Shown piece by piece: positions 23,778-31,809 of a DNA stretch of 53,967 nucleotides. The DNA is taken from assembly GCA_964551305.1 (NCBI GenBank), contig CAZKBT010000017.1:1-53967 (forward strand), in the 5' to 3' direction. Source of the stretch: JBAZDC01 sp041654595 (lineage in GTDB: Bacteria > Pseudomonadota > Gammaproteobacteria > Burkholderiales > Burkholderiaceae_B). Both the position numbers and the translations under genes were made by a program. Each line of letters opens with the position of its first letter. Position 1 is the stretch's first letter. The notes beneath the pieces are model-generated. The model made no database searches and was not told the origin of the DNA. It saw nothing but the letters and a program-made list of their open reading frames with translations.

Positions 23778-24241
23778 TCACTACTGATATCGACTATCCG
23801 GATGGCCTTCCCAATCCTTTGCGCGAAGGACATACGCTTAGCCCGGTACAGCCATTCTTACGCACAGGAATGGCGTCTGGTCGAGCAAGGCAGCGGCGTT
23901 CGTTTTCCAGCGTACCTACTATGGGAACGTTCGACTTTATATTCAAGACCGACAACCATGCCGCCGCCTTCGAAGCGTGGTTTCGCGATTCGTTAAAAGA
24001 CGGCGCTGAGTGGTTCAATGTCGAGCGTAGAACCCCGTTGGGAATGGTGAAGCTGGTGTGCCGCTTCACGAACATGTACTCAGGTCCGACCCTGATCGGT
24101 CGCAGTTCGTGGCATTTTTCCTGCCCGCTCGAAGTTTGGGAGCGCCCGCTCATGCCTCCAGACTGGGGGGAGTTCCCTTGGTTCTTGATCGACGCCAGTA
24201 TATTTGATGTGGCAATGAACCGGGAGTGGCCTGAGACATGA
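23774..24241 (+). CDS. minor tail protein (gpM-like)
   Basis: This 155-residue protein occupies the lambda gpM position after the tape measure. It starts at TTG 23774 behind GGAGGGGAAG, overlapping the preceding stop. Its strand-rich body (FDFIFKTDNHAAAFEAWFRD, WFNVERRTPLGMVKLVCRF) resembles distal tail proteins. It overlaps the next gene by four bases. The family is judged from order and size. Confidence 0.7.
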   Translation: MITTDIDYPDGLPNPLREGHTLSPVQPFLRTGMASGRARQRRSFSSVPTMGTFDFIFKTDNHAAAFEAWFRDSLKDGAEWFNVERRTPLGMVKLVCRFTNMYSGPTLIGRSSWHFSCPLEVWERPLMPPDWGEFPWFLIDASIFDVAMNREWPET

Positions 24242-24723
24242 CAACACTGCTTAATATTGTCTATGCCAGCGCTCCTACTGGCGAATTAATCATACCCTCG
24301 CTTGAGATCCTGATTCCAGGAACAGATCCGATACGGGTTTGCAATGGCTTTGAAGATCAGTGGCTTGGCGTGGCTGGCCAGTATTTCTTGTTCGAGGCTA
24401 CGCCGCTTGCGGTGGCGTTGCCGTCGAAGAACACGAGCGGTCAGCAAACGCTTTCTTTCGGAATCCCAGGCGTAAGTGGTCGAGCCGAACGTCAAGTCGA
24501 CCATGCGCTTGAGACGGGCGCACAGGTGAAGCTGATTTACCGCGAGTATCTGGAAAGCGACAAATCAGCGCCGGCGCGCCGGCCGTATGTCATGACGATG
24601 GCGGGCGGGGTGTTCGAGGGTCCGGAGGTTTCGTTCGAGGCGTCCTACTATGACTTGCTCAATACGGCTTGGCCCCGAGAACGGTACACCGCGGAATCTG
24701 CGCCTGGAATCAAGTATCTATGA
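24238..24723 (+). CDS. minor tail protein (DUF1833/gpL-like)
   Basis: This 161-residue protein follows the gpM-like gene and resembles DUF1833 proteins in the gpL position. Beta-rich segments include LNIVYASAPTGELIIPSLEI, QTLSFGIPGVSGRA and QVKLIYREYLESD, with ASYYDLLNTAWPRERYTA at the end. It lacks the iron-sulphur cysteines of lambda gpL (only one Cys is present). ATG 24238 and its stop both overlap neighbours by four bases. Confidence 0.72.
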   Translation: MTTLLNIVYASAPTGELIIPSLEILIPGTDPIRVCNGFEDQWLGVAGQYFLFEATPLAVALPSKNTSGQQTLSFGIPGVSGRAERQVDHALETGAQVKLIYREYLESDKSAPARRPYVMTMAGGVFEGPEVSFEASYYDLLNTAWPRERYTAESAPGIKYL

Positions 24724-25109
24724 TCGACAAATACCTAGCCACAGACTACGTTAAGCACGGCAGGCATTATCCGGAGTATGACTGCTATGGGATAGTTCGG
24801 GACGCGCGGGCTGAGATGTTCGGGCGAAGCGTGCTTCCTAGTTACCAGGAAATAGACCCAGCGGACAAGGGGAGGCTCACAGCGGCTGCATTTGATATCA
24901 GAGAACGTCATGAGTTTGCCGAGGTGCGGGCTCGGCCGGGCGCAATTGCGACGGCGTGGCGGGCGAAACTTTGCGTCCATGTTGGGTTGGTCGTCGAGGC
25001 AGACGCAAGGCTTTGGATTCTTGAAACTGACGAAGGAATAGGCCCGTCACTTACGCGCCTGAGTACCTTCGAGTCGCGTTATACGCGGGTCGTCTACTAT
25101 GACAATTAG
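24720..25109 (+). CDS. tail tip C40 (NlpC/P60-like) peptidase, gpK-like
   Basis: This 129-residue protein resembles the C40 domain of lambda gpK, a peptidoglycan endopeptidase placed at the tail tip to help DNA entry. DCYGIVRDARAEMFG gives the candidate nucleophile Cys22, and CVHVGLVVE gives the candidate His87. It lacks the JAMM/MPN half of full gpK. ATG 24720 overlaps the preceding stop; the frame from 24669 lies inside the upstream gene. Its end overlaps the J-like gene. Confidence 0.75.
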   Translation: MIDKYLATDYVKHGRHYPEYDCYGIVRDARAEMFGRSVLPSYQEIDPADKGRLTAAAFDIRERHEFAEVRARPGAIATAWRAKLCVHVGLVVEADARLWILETDEGIGPSLTRLSTFESRYTRVVYYDN

Positions 25110-27780
25110 ATTTTTCCCAAGCCTACTTCCAGGCGAGCCAATCGAATCCTACGAGTATGCCGGCACTATTGCCGGCTTTTTCTTGTCCGTGGGCATTGAT
25201 TACACCGTCCGCGAACAGCAGCCGGTCACGTTAACCTTGAATGGCGTGACAGTGCCAGTTGATGAATGGCCTGATACTGTAGTCACGCATTCGGATGATG
25301 TCGAGGTTCGCCTGATTCCGCGTGGCGGTGTGTTCGAGGGTCTCGGCAATATATTGGGGAAAATCTTTAATGCGCTGTTTGGCTGGCTCATGCCGAGCGC
25401 GGGCGGCGACAGGAATGATCCTGGGCAGGGACGGAAGCTTGAAACCGCGACTGCAAAGGCGAACCAAGCAAAGCTTGGCGAGGTTGTCCCGGAACTTGCC
25501 GGAAGATTTCGTCGATACCCCGATTACCTCACGCCTCCACGCCGTCATTTTGTTGATCTACGCGAGCAATGGCTAGAGTTTCACGCGTGTGTCGGCCCCG
25601 GTCGCTATGAAATACTTCCGGAGAATGTGAAGGTGGGGGATACGCCTTTCTCTTCGCTTGGAGATGATGGACATTACGAGATTTTTGACCCTGGTATGGA
25701 CCTGTCCAGCACATCAACTCATGAACACTGGTATACGGTTTCTGAAGTCGGCGGCACTTCCTCCGGGACAGCTGGACTTGTGTTGTCGACAGAGATAGCA
25801 AATCGAATCAATGAGCAGCCGTCGAGCTATACATTCGATGGAGTGAGCATTTCACGCTCGGAAGGCCTGTATCCCCCAGCGTGGGGTGGTGGCACACAGG
25901 TTTTCATCCAATACGAGCGACCTTATACGATAACAAGGGTATTCGTGCCTCCATCGAGCCCGGAAGAGCAGGGCTATTACATCAGCGATATTAACGGCTA
26001 TTTCGGACACGTCGCGCCGATCTTGAACCAATCTATCTGGCTGGGCGAAATTGAGTCCGAAGTTGAGTACAGAGTTGACTCGATTGTGCCAGGCGTGGAT
26101 GGAATGGCGACGATCCGGTTGTGGGATGATGGCGAGATGGGAGGGCCGGTTGATCTTCCTCCGGGGCCCGAAGTCCCGCTTGTGTTCGGCGCGAACATCC
26201 GATGGACAATTTCTACTTATTCCGAAGAGGAGATGTCTGTATCCGGTCCAGGATCATTTGAATCAGTAACACTTTCAGGTGCGCTTGTCGTGTTCGCCGG
26301 CGGTACAGTTTATGGAGAATGGACCAGCGAGTTTTTTGCAACGCCAGGAAACGAAGTAACCGATACCGCTGAGGCGGATTTCTTCTTCCCTGCAGGGTTG
26401 GCGTTTATTGACGGCGAAGGAAACATACAGTCTCGATCCGTCGGAATTGAACTTCAGTATAGAGATGTGACCACTTCCGGGCCGCGGGTTACGCTCGCTC
26501 GATCGTACACACAGGCAACGCTTGACCAGATCGGTATGACCGAACGGGTTACCTTTACGGCAATTCGACCAGCGTTTCGCGCTCGTCGCGTAGGCGCAGA
26601 GGGAACATCGACCCAGGTACAGGACACCATCCACTGGTACGGACTTAAATCTCGGCTACCCACTCGCACCAGCTATCCCAGATGGACCACGATGTCCATC
26701 AAGTTGCGCTCGGGTGGGCGTATCGCGGCGCAGTCCGAAAACCAGATTAATGTGGTGGCAACACGAATCCTTCCGACGCTTCAGTCGGATGGATCGTGGG
26801 GATCAGAACAGGTCACGCGGGATATTTCCGCTTTTGCGCGATACATTGCACAGACCATCGGGTATACGGATAGCGATCTCGATATTGATGAGTTTCGCAG
26901 GCTCCATTCCGTTTGGGCTTCACGTGGCGAGACGCTGGACTATGTCTTTGACCTGACAACAGTCAAGGAGGCCATGAATGTGGCTTTCAAGGCGGGGATG
27001 GCTGAATTGACTGTGGCCGATGGCCAGATCCGTCCTGTGCGAGACGATGTGAGAACGCAGTTTGAGCATTCATACTCGCCGCAGAACATGACAGGCCCAT
27101 TGCGTCGGACGTTCAAGACCCCAAAGCATGACGATCCAGACGGTGTGGAGGTTGAGTATATCGACGGCGAAACATGGACAAAACAGACGGTTCGTTGTTT
27201 CTTGCCTGGGGATCAGGGCTTTAAGCTGGAGAAGGTCACTATAAATGGGGTAACCGATAGAGTCAGGGCTTGGCGGATCGGAATGCGTAGGCGCCGTCAA
27301 CTCCGATACAGAGTCTGGGACTATGCGTTCGGCACAGAGATGGATGCCCTCAATAGCGAGTATCTTTCCTACGTGCCGCTATTTGATGACATTCCAGGAT
27401 ATGGGCAGTCGGCCATCCTGGAGCGGATCGAGCCGATATCTGGCGCAGCGCTGCTGCATGTCAGTGAGCCGCTACGGTGGGAGTCGGGCGTGCCGCATCT
27501 GGTTGCCTATCGGCGGCCAGACGGCACAATTTCACCGCTTTACTCGGCGTCCCCAGGCGTCGACGATTGCAGTCTCATCGCGAACATTCCGCAGCCGTGG
27601 CCATCGATCAGCCTTAAGCAAGAGCCGCCGCATGTCTACTTTGGTCCGGCGGAAAGGATGACTTTTCCGGCGCTGATAACTGAGATCAAGCCGAATCGGC
27701 TTGAGACTGCGAGTGTAAGTGCCGTGAACTACGACAGCCGCATCTATGCCGACGACAACAGTTTTCCCCCTATAGATTAG
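25099..27780 (+). CDS. tail tip / host specificity J-like protein
   Basis: This 893-residue protein is the probable central tail-tip protein. An N-terminal ubiquitin-like module (TVREQQPVTLTLNGVTVPV) and a short hydrophobic helix near 90-100 (IFNALFGWLMP) suggest fusion of a gpI-like domain. The core has GEVVPELAGRFRRYPDYL and long stretches of beta repeats, with the C-terminus (YFGPAERMTFPALITEIKP) typical of such proteins. It should contact the host receptor or carry the fibre encoded next. Confidence 0.82.
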   Translation: MTIRFFPSLLPGEPIESYEYAGTIAGFFLSVGIDYTVREQQPVTLTLNGVTVPVDEWPDTVVTHSDDVEVRLIPRGGVFEGLGNILGKIFNALFGWLMPSAGGDRNDPGQGRKLETATAKANQAKLGEVVPELAGRFRRYPDYLTPPRRHFVDLREQWLEFHACVGPGRYEILPENVKVGDTPFSSLGDDGHYEIFDPGMDLSSTSTHEHWYTVSEVGGTSSGTAGLVLSTEIANRINEQPSSYTFDGVSISRSEGLYPPAWGGGTQVFIQYERPYTITRVFVPPSSPEEQGYYISDINGYFGHVAPILNQSIWLGEIESEVEYRVDSIVPGVDGMATIRLWDDGEMGGPVDLPPGPEVPLVFGANIRWTISTYSEEEMSVSGPGSFESVTLSGALVVFAGGTVYGEWTSEFFATPGNEVTDTAEADFFFPAGLAFIDGEGNIQSRSVGIELQYRDVTTSGPRVTLARSYTQATLDQIGMTERVTFTAIRPAFRARRVGAEGTSTQVQDTIHWYGLKSRLPTRTSYPRWTTMSIKLRSGGRIAAQSENQINVVATRILPTLQSDGSWGSEQVTRDISAFARYIAQTIGYTDSDLDIDEFRRLHSVWASRGETLDYVFDLTTVKEAMNVAFKAGMAELTVADGQIRPVRDDVRTQFEHSYSPQNMTGPLRRTFKTPKHDDPDGVEVEYIDGETWTKQTVRCFLPGDQGFKLEKVTINGVTDRVRAWRIGMRRRRQLRYRVWDYAFGTEMDALNSEYLSYVPLFDDIPGYGQSAILERIEPISGAALLHVSEPLRWESGVPHLVAYRRPDGTISPLYSASPGVDDCSLIANIPQPWPSISLKQEPPHVYFGPAERMTFPALITEIKPNRLETASVSAVNYDSRIYADDNSFPPID

Positions 27781-27799
27781 TAATCAACAGATCAACAAG

Positions 27800-27852
27800 C
27801 CGCTCGTTTGAACTGTCCCAGGAAGCGGGGCAATTCATTCGGGCGGTTTTTT
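27800..27852 (+). terminator. probable terminator before the fibre gene
   Basis: CCGCTCG (27800-27806) can pair with CGGGCGG (27840-27846), including one G-T pair, with an outer TGAA/TTCA extension inside a long loop; T residues run 27847-27852. The stem is weaker than those elsewhere in the block. It directly precedes the second copy of the junction repeat. Confidence 0.5.
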
Positions 27853-27869
27853 ATTGGGCGTTTGATATG
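27847..27869 (+). repeat. junction repeat copy 2 (before tail fibre gene)
   Basis: This is the second copy of the 23-base element seen at 21187-21209: TTTTTTATTGGGCG, T in place of C, then TTGATATG with the fibre start codon at 27867. There is no good Shine-Dalgarno in either copy, so the element may itself help initiation, or be a recombination junction. Confidence 0.7.
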
Positions 27870-30041
27870 ACCACTTACAGAACCGGCAATCCGCTTGGCA
27901 GCACCTCCGTCAAGGATCTTTACGATAATGCAGAAAACTTCGACCTTGCGACAAATGATAGAGCGTCTCGGGCATGGGAAGATAGGTTCGGCGTCAACCG
28001 GAAAACATGGTGGGGTATCGAACAGGATTTTCAGGACTTCCTGATCAGCTCCGGATATGAGCATATCGGAGATTACGGACCCGGGCTGACCATCACAGCA
28101 CGCAATCAAATATTCTGGCGCGATGGAGAGCTATACAGGGCTGGCGCGGCACTCGAATTGCCTTACACGACCACGGGAGACTGGGGAAGTGAGGCGGGAT
28201 TTTTCGTCGGAGTGGGGGATGCTGTCCTGCGCCAAGACCTTGCCAATCCAGCGAAGGGCGCGAAAGAAGTGGCTTACCAGCCATCCTCTGGACCCGCGAC
28301 TACGGTTGAGGGAGGTATACGCCAAGTCGAGTCGGATGTCACTGATTTAGAGGCCGACGTGGCTGCGCTGGAAGGACAGAATGCCCGAATGTTCGGTTCC
28401 GGCCTTGACGCCGCGACGATCGATATGCACTTCGGCATACTCCGTGGCCGTGGGTGGACGGCAGGCGATCCGCCTTGGACGCCGGAAGACCCTCAGAACG
28501 TACACAGCACGACCGCAACAGCGGCGGCAGCGACCTCTACCACTGACATACCTGTTGCATCGTCCGCCGATTTTACGGCCGGGATGTTGATCTGCTATCG
28601 AGGCATCGACAATCGGTACTATTCGGCAAAGCTGCACGCGGTTCTGTCAGGGCCGGTATTTCGCCTGGGGCATCGGCTACCACAGAGCATTGCACCTGGC
28701 GCGCCGATCTATAACTTCTATCGAGACAATGCGCATCCCAACACCTACGGCGGCGCCGCTATCGTAGATGCCGCGATCGCCAAACTGTCGAACGACTATC
28801 GTATCCGTCATCTTGAGTCCCGCATCAGCGATGGGTTGTCGTGGACGGGCTACAACGGCGGAGCCGTCGCGACCTATGCAGAACTTTCCTACAGCAATCC
28901 GGGAGAAACCGGCGCATACCGACGCGCCGTCACACTCACCACGAATGGTGCGTCTCAAGGCGCCCGAAGCACGATAGTAGGCCTGACGGGCGGCGACTAT
29001 GTTGCATGCGTCAACATAAACGTGGGGATGAGAACAGGCGGATTCTCTGGTGATCTGACGCTGTCCGTAAGTGAATTCACCCGCAGCGGAGAGTCATACG
29101 TTATCGCAACTTTCAATGACTGGGGATATGACTCCGTCCAGGTCGTCGAAATACCGTTCTCCGTCTCGGACGGTTCGTCCGTACAGATCATTGCTACAAC
29201 AGCGAATACCGCCGAACAGGTCTCTAGGCTTGGCGGTCTGTCGATCTACAAGCTGGGGGACCGGCTCGCCCCGTTCAACCGGGGAAAACACGTCCTTTTC
29301 GGCGATAGCTGGTTCTCCGCCGGCTCGGCGATGGCCACTCGTTTCACCCAGCGATTGGATAATGCACAGGTAGTGGTCAAGGGCGTATCCGGCAACAGGG
29401 CATCGGACATGATCGCCAGATTCGACGCTGATGTGAGGGCGGAGCAACCTGATTATGTATGGGTAATGGTGGGGACTAACGATTACTACGCAGGCGTAAC
29501 TCCCGCGCTGTTCGAGCAGCAAATCTTACAGATACGTCGGCTGATTCAATCCATCGGGGCGCAACCGATCATCTTCAACGCCAGCGTCGGTTCCATTACG
29601 TACTCACCGCCCCAGCTAAATCCATCGCGCCAATATGCATTGCGTGTGAGGAACGAAACCAGCGCCCCTTCTTCCGATGGGGCTTCATCCTTGGTGCGCA
29701 ATGCCACATTCTTTTCGGAGTCAGTTTCTATTCCAGCCGGTTCAGGTGCCGTTGTAGCCGTCTCAACCGGGATGACTACCGGAGATGCGATATTGCGGTC
29801 GCTGCACGTCACGAACACGTCGTTGACCGCGACGCTCGGCTACTCGGGCTCGGTGGCGGGGACGGGCGTCATTGATGCGACCGGCGTCAAGCAATCCGGC
29901 GAGTCCAGCGCGAACAACCGCCTCGCCCCAAGAACGACGGACAGGGAGCCGCGTTTCGCTGTGCTTCGCCTACACAATGCCTCCGGCTCGGCCGTCACCA
30001 CAGCTTTTGCCGCAGACATCGTCTGGATTGAGCGTAATTGA
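27867..30041 (+). CDS. tail fibre with SGNH/GDSL hydrolase domain
   Basis: This 724-residue protein begins with a phage-fibre anchor (TGNPLGSTSVKDLYDNAENF), a short coiled coil near 150-175 and a beta-rich shaft. Around residue 475-580 an SGNH-type esterase is visible: LFGDSW with the nucleophile Ser, VSGNRASDM, and MVGTNDYY with Gly and Asn. The usual DxxH block is not seen before the sequence changes to a Ser/Thr-rich C-terminal domain. It may deacetylate surface sugars while binding the host. It follows the J-like gene after a terminator-like hairpin. Confidence 0.8.
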   Translation: MTTYRTGNPLGSTSVKDLYDNAENFDLATNDRASRAWEDRFGVNRKTWWGIEQDFQDFLISSGYEHIGDYGPGLTITARNQIFWRDGELYRAGAALELPYTTTGDWGSEAGFFVGVGDAVLRQDLANPAKGAKEVAYQPSSGPATTVEGGIRQVESDVTDLEADVAALEGQNARMFGSGLDAATIDMHFGILRGRGWTAGDPPWTPEDPQNVHSTTATAAAATSTTDIPVASSADFTAGMLICYRGIDNRYYSAKLHAVLSGPVFRLGHRLPQSIAPGAPIYNFYRDNAHPNTYGGAAIVDAAIAKLSNDYRIRHLESRISDGLSWTGYNGGAVATYAELSYSNPGETGAYRRAVTLTTNGASQGARSTIVGLTGGDYVACVNINVGMRTGGFSGDLTLSVSEFTRSGESYVIATFNDWGYDSVQVVEIPFSVSDGSSVQIIATTANTAEQVSRLGGLSIYKLGDRLAPFNRGKHVLFGDSWFSAGSAMATRFTQRLDNAQVVVKGVSGNRASDMIARFDADVRAEQPDYVWVMVGTNDYYAGVTPALFEQQILQIRRLIQSIGAQPIIFNASVGSITYSPPQLNPSRQYALRVRNETSAPSSDGASSLVRNATFFSESVSIPAGSGAVVAVSTGMTTGDAILRSLHVTNTSLTATLGYSGSVAGTGVIDATGVKQSGESSANNRLAPRTTDREPRFAVLRLHNASGSAVTTAFAADIVWIERN

Positions 30042-30052
30042 CGGAGGCGATC

Positions 30053-30286
30053 ATGCCCCAAAGGATCATGAGAATGAGCAACGACGGTGTGAATCTGGCG
30101 GTCAGCACTGGTTCCGGGATTCTGGCATGGGCGGCGACGTTCAGTGTGGTGGTGCCGATTCTTTGGGGTATCTATGTGCTGATCTTGATCGCCATCAAGC
30201 TTCCAGAGCTGTATGAGAAGAACGGATGGTTCCAGCGCGGCTGTGACTGGTTCACGTCGCTTTTCAAGCGGGGGCGACATGGATAA
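30053..30286 (+). CDS. holin candidate
   Basis: This 77-residue protein has one strong hydrophobic helix (about 20-47, WAATFSVVVPILWGIYVLIL) flanked by polar residues and a basic end (FKRGRHG). It precedes and overlaps the endolysin start by eight bases, the usual holin position. ATG 30053 follows GGAGGCG; TTG 30038 is less likely. A single-segment pinholin or an accessory membrane protein is also possible. The following SAR endolysin would suit a pinholin. Confidence 0.65.
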   Translation: MPQRIMRMSNDGVNLAVSTGSGILAWAATFSVVVPILWGIYVLILIAIKLPELYEKNGWFQRGCDWFTSLFKRGRHG

Positions 30287-30734
30287 GGGCAAGCTTATAG
30301 GTGGCGTAGTGGCGTCAGCCATTGCGCTCGTCGCCGCCTGGGAAGGTCGGTCCCTGGTGGCTTATGTAGACCCAGTGGGCATCCCAACCATCTGCGAGGG
30401 CTACACGCATGGCGTTCGCCTTGGCGACGTGGCCACGCCTGAGAAATGCGACGATCTGACTCGCAAGGAAGTTGTCAGCGCCCTGGCGGTTGTGGATCGA
30501 TCGGTGCCGCGTCCATTGCCTGACGGCGTGCGCGTGGCGCTGTCGAGTTTCGTTTACAACGTCGGCGCCGGAGCGTACAGCGGATCAACCCTGCTTCGCA
30601 AGCTGCGTGCGGGCGACATCAGGGGCGCATGCAACGAGCTTCCGCGCTGGGTGTACGCGGGCGGGAAGAAACTCAAGGGCCTTGAGAACAGGCGTCAAGC
30701 GGAGCGCACGATATGCCTTTCCGGACTGAGCTGA
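30279..30734 (+). CDS. SAR endolysin, GH24 lysozyme
   Basis: This 151-residue lysozyme cuts the glycan strands of peptidoglycan. The N-terminus is a weakly hydrophobic signal-anchor-release segment (LIGGVVASAIALVAAW). The catalytic triad spacing of GH24 follows directly: Glu22, Asp31 and Thr37 (E, eight residues, D, five residues, T), then FVYNVGAGAYSGSTLL. This resembles the P21 R protein, held in the membrane until a pinholin releases it. ATG 30279 overlaps the holin gene; the end overlaps Rz. Confidence 0.9.
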   Translation: MDKGKLIGGVVASAIALVAAWEGRSLVAYVDPVGIPTICEGYTHGVRLGDVATPEKCDDLTRKEVVSALAVVDRSVPRPLPDGVRVALSSFVYNVGAGAYSGSTLLRKLRAGDIRGACNELPRWVYAGGKKLKGLENRRQAERTICLSGLS

Positions 30735-31177
30735 TCGCCGTCGTCGCCGGAATCGCCCTGGCCGCCGTGGTTGCGCTGGCCTGGCACTGGCACGGGAAAA
30801 GTCAATATGCAGAAGGCTACGAACAAGCGCAATCTGATGCGCTTATTCAACAGATTGAAATCGAGCGAGGTATGCAATATGAGCGCGATCGAGCGGACGC
30901 AGACTATAGGGGGGCGGTCCTGGCTCGCCAGACTGCTGAGCGCCTTGTTGCTGACCAGCGTCAGCGCATTGACGGCCTGCTCGACCAGCTACGCCGTCGC
31001 CCCAAAGCTCCCAACTCCGGCACCGGAATTGATGGAGCCGGAGAAGACTGGATCGGAATATTCGCAGCGTGTGTCGCGGAATATGACGATATGGGCCGAG
31101 ATGCTGGACGCCTGGCTGACAAAGTAGGTGGGCTGCAAGGGTACATACGCGCCCTTAATCCCCCTGCTCAAAAGTAA
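30713..31177 (+). CDS. Rz-like i-spanin
   Basis: This 154-residue inner-membrane spanin subunit has an N-terminal helix (LIAVVAGIALAAVVALAW) and a long periplasmic coiled coil (YEQAQSDALIQQIEIERG ... RQTAERLVADQRQRIDGL). It fuses inner and outer membranes at lysis with the lipoprotein coded inside it in another frame. ATG 30713 overlaps the endolysin by 22 bases. Its 3' end overlaps the opposite-strand gene by 23 bases. Confidence 0.82.
   Translation: MPFRTELIAVVAGIALAAVVALAWHWHGKSQYAEGYEQAQSDALIQQIEIERGMQYERDRADADYRGAVLARQTAERLVADQRQRIDGLLDQLRRRPKAPNSGTGIDGAGEDWIGIFAACVAEYDDMGRDAGRLADKVGGLQGYIRALNPPAQK
30879..31127 (+). CDS. Rz1-like o-spanin, nested in Rz
   Basis: This 82-residue lipoprotein is encoded in the +1 frame wholly inside the Rz gene. 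The signal sequence (WLARLLSALLLTSVSALTAC) ends in a lipobox with the lipidated cysteine at about residue 34. A Pro-rich stretch (APKLPTPAPELMEP) follows, the hallmark of Rz1. ATG 30879 was chosen because the signal follows it; an upstream frame to 30771 is not required. Confidence 0.82.
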   Translation: MSAIERTQTIGGRSWLARLLSALLLTSVSALTACSTSYAVAPKLPTPAPELMEPEKTGSEYSQRVSRNMTIWAEMLDAWLTK

Positions 31178-31364
31178 ACCGGATCGGGTCTTTGATAGGG
31201 TCGAGCTGCCAGTATGCGCACCCTTCATCCGATAGCCCGATCACCAGGACCTGATTGGGGTCGTGTTGGCATACCGCATGCACATCGCCTGGCGTGGTGT
31301 GGCCCTGCCAGTATAGGCAGGTCCAGCATTCCCGGCCCTCTACGTACACGTTGATTTGGCCCAT
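31155..31364 (-). CDS. SOS-controlled small Cys-rich protein
   Basis: This 69-residue protein has CWTC near residues 13-16, then a Cys-His pair (CQH) and a final GCAYW, four cysteines that could bind zinc. It runs leftward at the very right end of the prophage. A near-consensus LexA box (31372-31387) and a TATACT -10 (31386-31391) lie just upstream of ATG 31364, which has no Shine-Dalgarno. No family is recognised. The position and control are those of an SOS-induced antirepressor such as 186 Tum, but there is no sequence evidence of that function. Confidence 0.6.
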   Translation of the reverse strand: MGQINVYVEGRECWTCLYWQGHTTPGDVHAVCQHDPNQVLVIGLSDEGCAYWQLDPIKDPIRFTFEQGD

Positions 31365-31371
31365 ATATAAT

Positions 31372-31391
31372 CTGTATAAAAATACAGTATA
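31372..31391 (-). promoter_or_regulatory. LexA (SOS) box and -10 of the rightmost gene
   Basis: CTGTATAAAAATACAG (31372-31387) matches the CTGT-N8-ACAG SOS consensus with an almost perfect palindrome. On the minus strand, TATACT (31386-31391) overlaps it as a -10 element, matching five of six positions. LexA binding here would block the gene at 31155-31364 until DNA damage. Confidence 0.8.
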
Positions 31392-31594
31392 TGCAGGGCT
31401 GGATTTGTAAGTTGTTACTGAGCTCAGGCGCAAAAAGCCTGCACGATGGCGGACAATTGCTATGACCAAAACGTGTCCTTAATACCTAAAAATAAGCCCA
31501 AAAAGGATGCATTCAGGGTAAGCTTGCGAATGTGATTAACGCTGCAAGTAGTTGATAGTTAATAAGAAGTTGGTTAAATCTATTTAGGGCTTAT

Positions 31595-31643
31595 CGGACT
31601 CTTAATCCGTAGGTCGAGTGTTCGAGCCACTCACAGCCCACCA
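31595..31643 (+). repeat. attR: 3' fragment of tRNA-Lys(CTT)
   Basis: These 49 bases equal the anticodon arm (loop CTCTTAA), variable loop, T-arm (GAGTG, TTCGAGC, CACTC), acceptor 3' strand and CCA of a tRNA-Lys gene. The D-arm and acceptor 5' strand are missing upstream, so this is not a working tRNA but the duplicated core left by integration into the tRNA 3' end. The intact tRNA and integrase should lie left of the window. It marks the right prophage boundary. Confidence 0.88.
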
Positions 31644-31669
31644 GAATTATTTAGTAAAATCAGTATGTT

Positions 31670-31702
31670 AAGGTCGCCTCTGGTGCGGCCTTGATCTTTT
31701 TC
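31670..31702 (+). terminator. tRNA-Lys downstream terminator (chromosomal)
   Basis: AAGGTCGC (31670-31677) pairs with GCGGCCTT (31685-31692), with one G-T pair, and is followed by GATCTTTTT. It is probably the original terminator of the host tRNA-Lys gene, now separated from the intact tRNA by the prophage. Confidence 0.65.
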
Positions 31703-31809
31703 GGCTACTGCTGCGACCAGCCGACGATACGCCGTGAGTACAGATCAGTTTCGGCGGCGACATGCGGCCAAGCGGACCGCTACGGATCCGGATTGGCGAG
31801 TGGTATGGG

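Noticed and set aside
27867..30041. diversity-generating retroelement target in the fibre
   Set aside because: I saw no reverse transcriptase gene, no C-type lectin fold and no obvious template repeat.
31570..31643. intact tRNA-Lys gene
   Set aside because: No D-arm or acceptor 5' strand upstream of the anticodon arm; only the 3' part is present.
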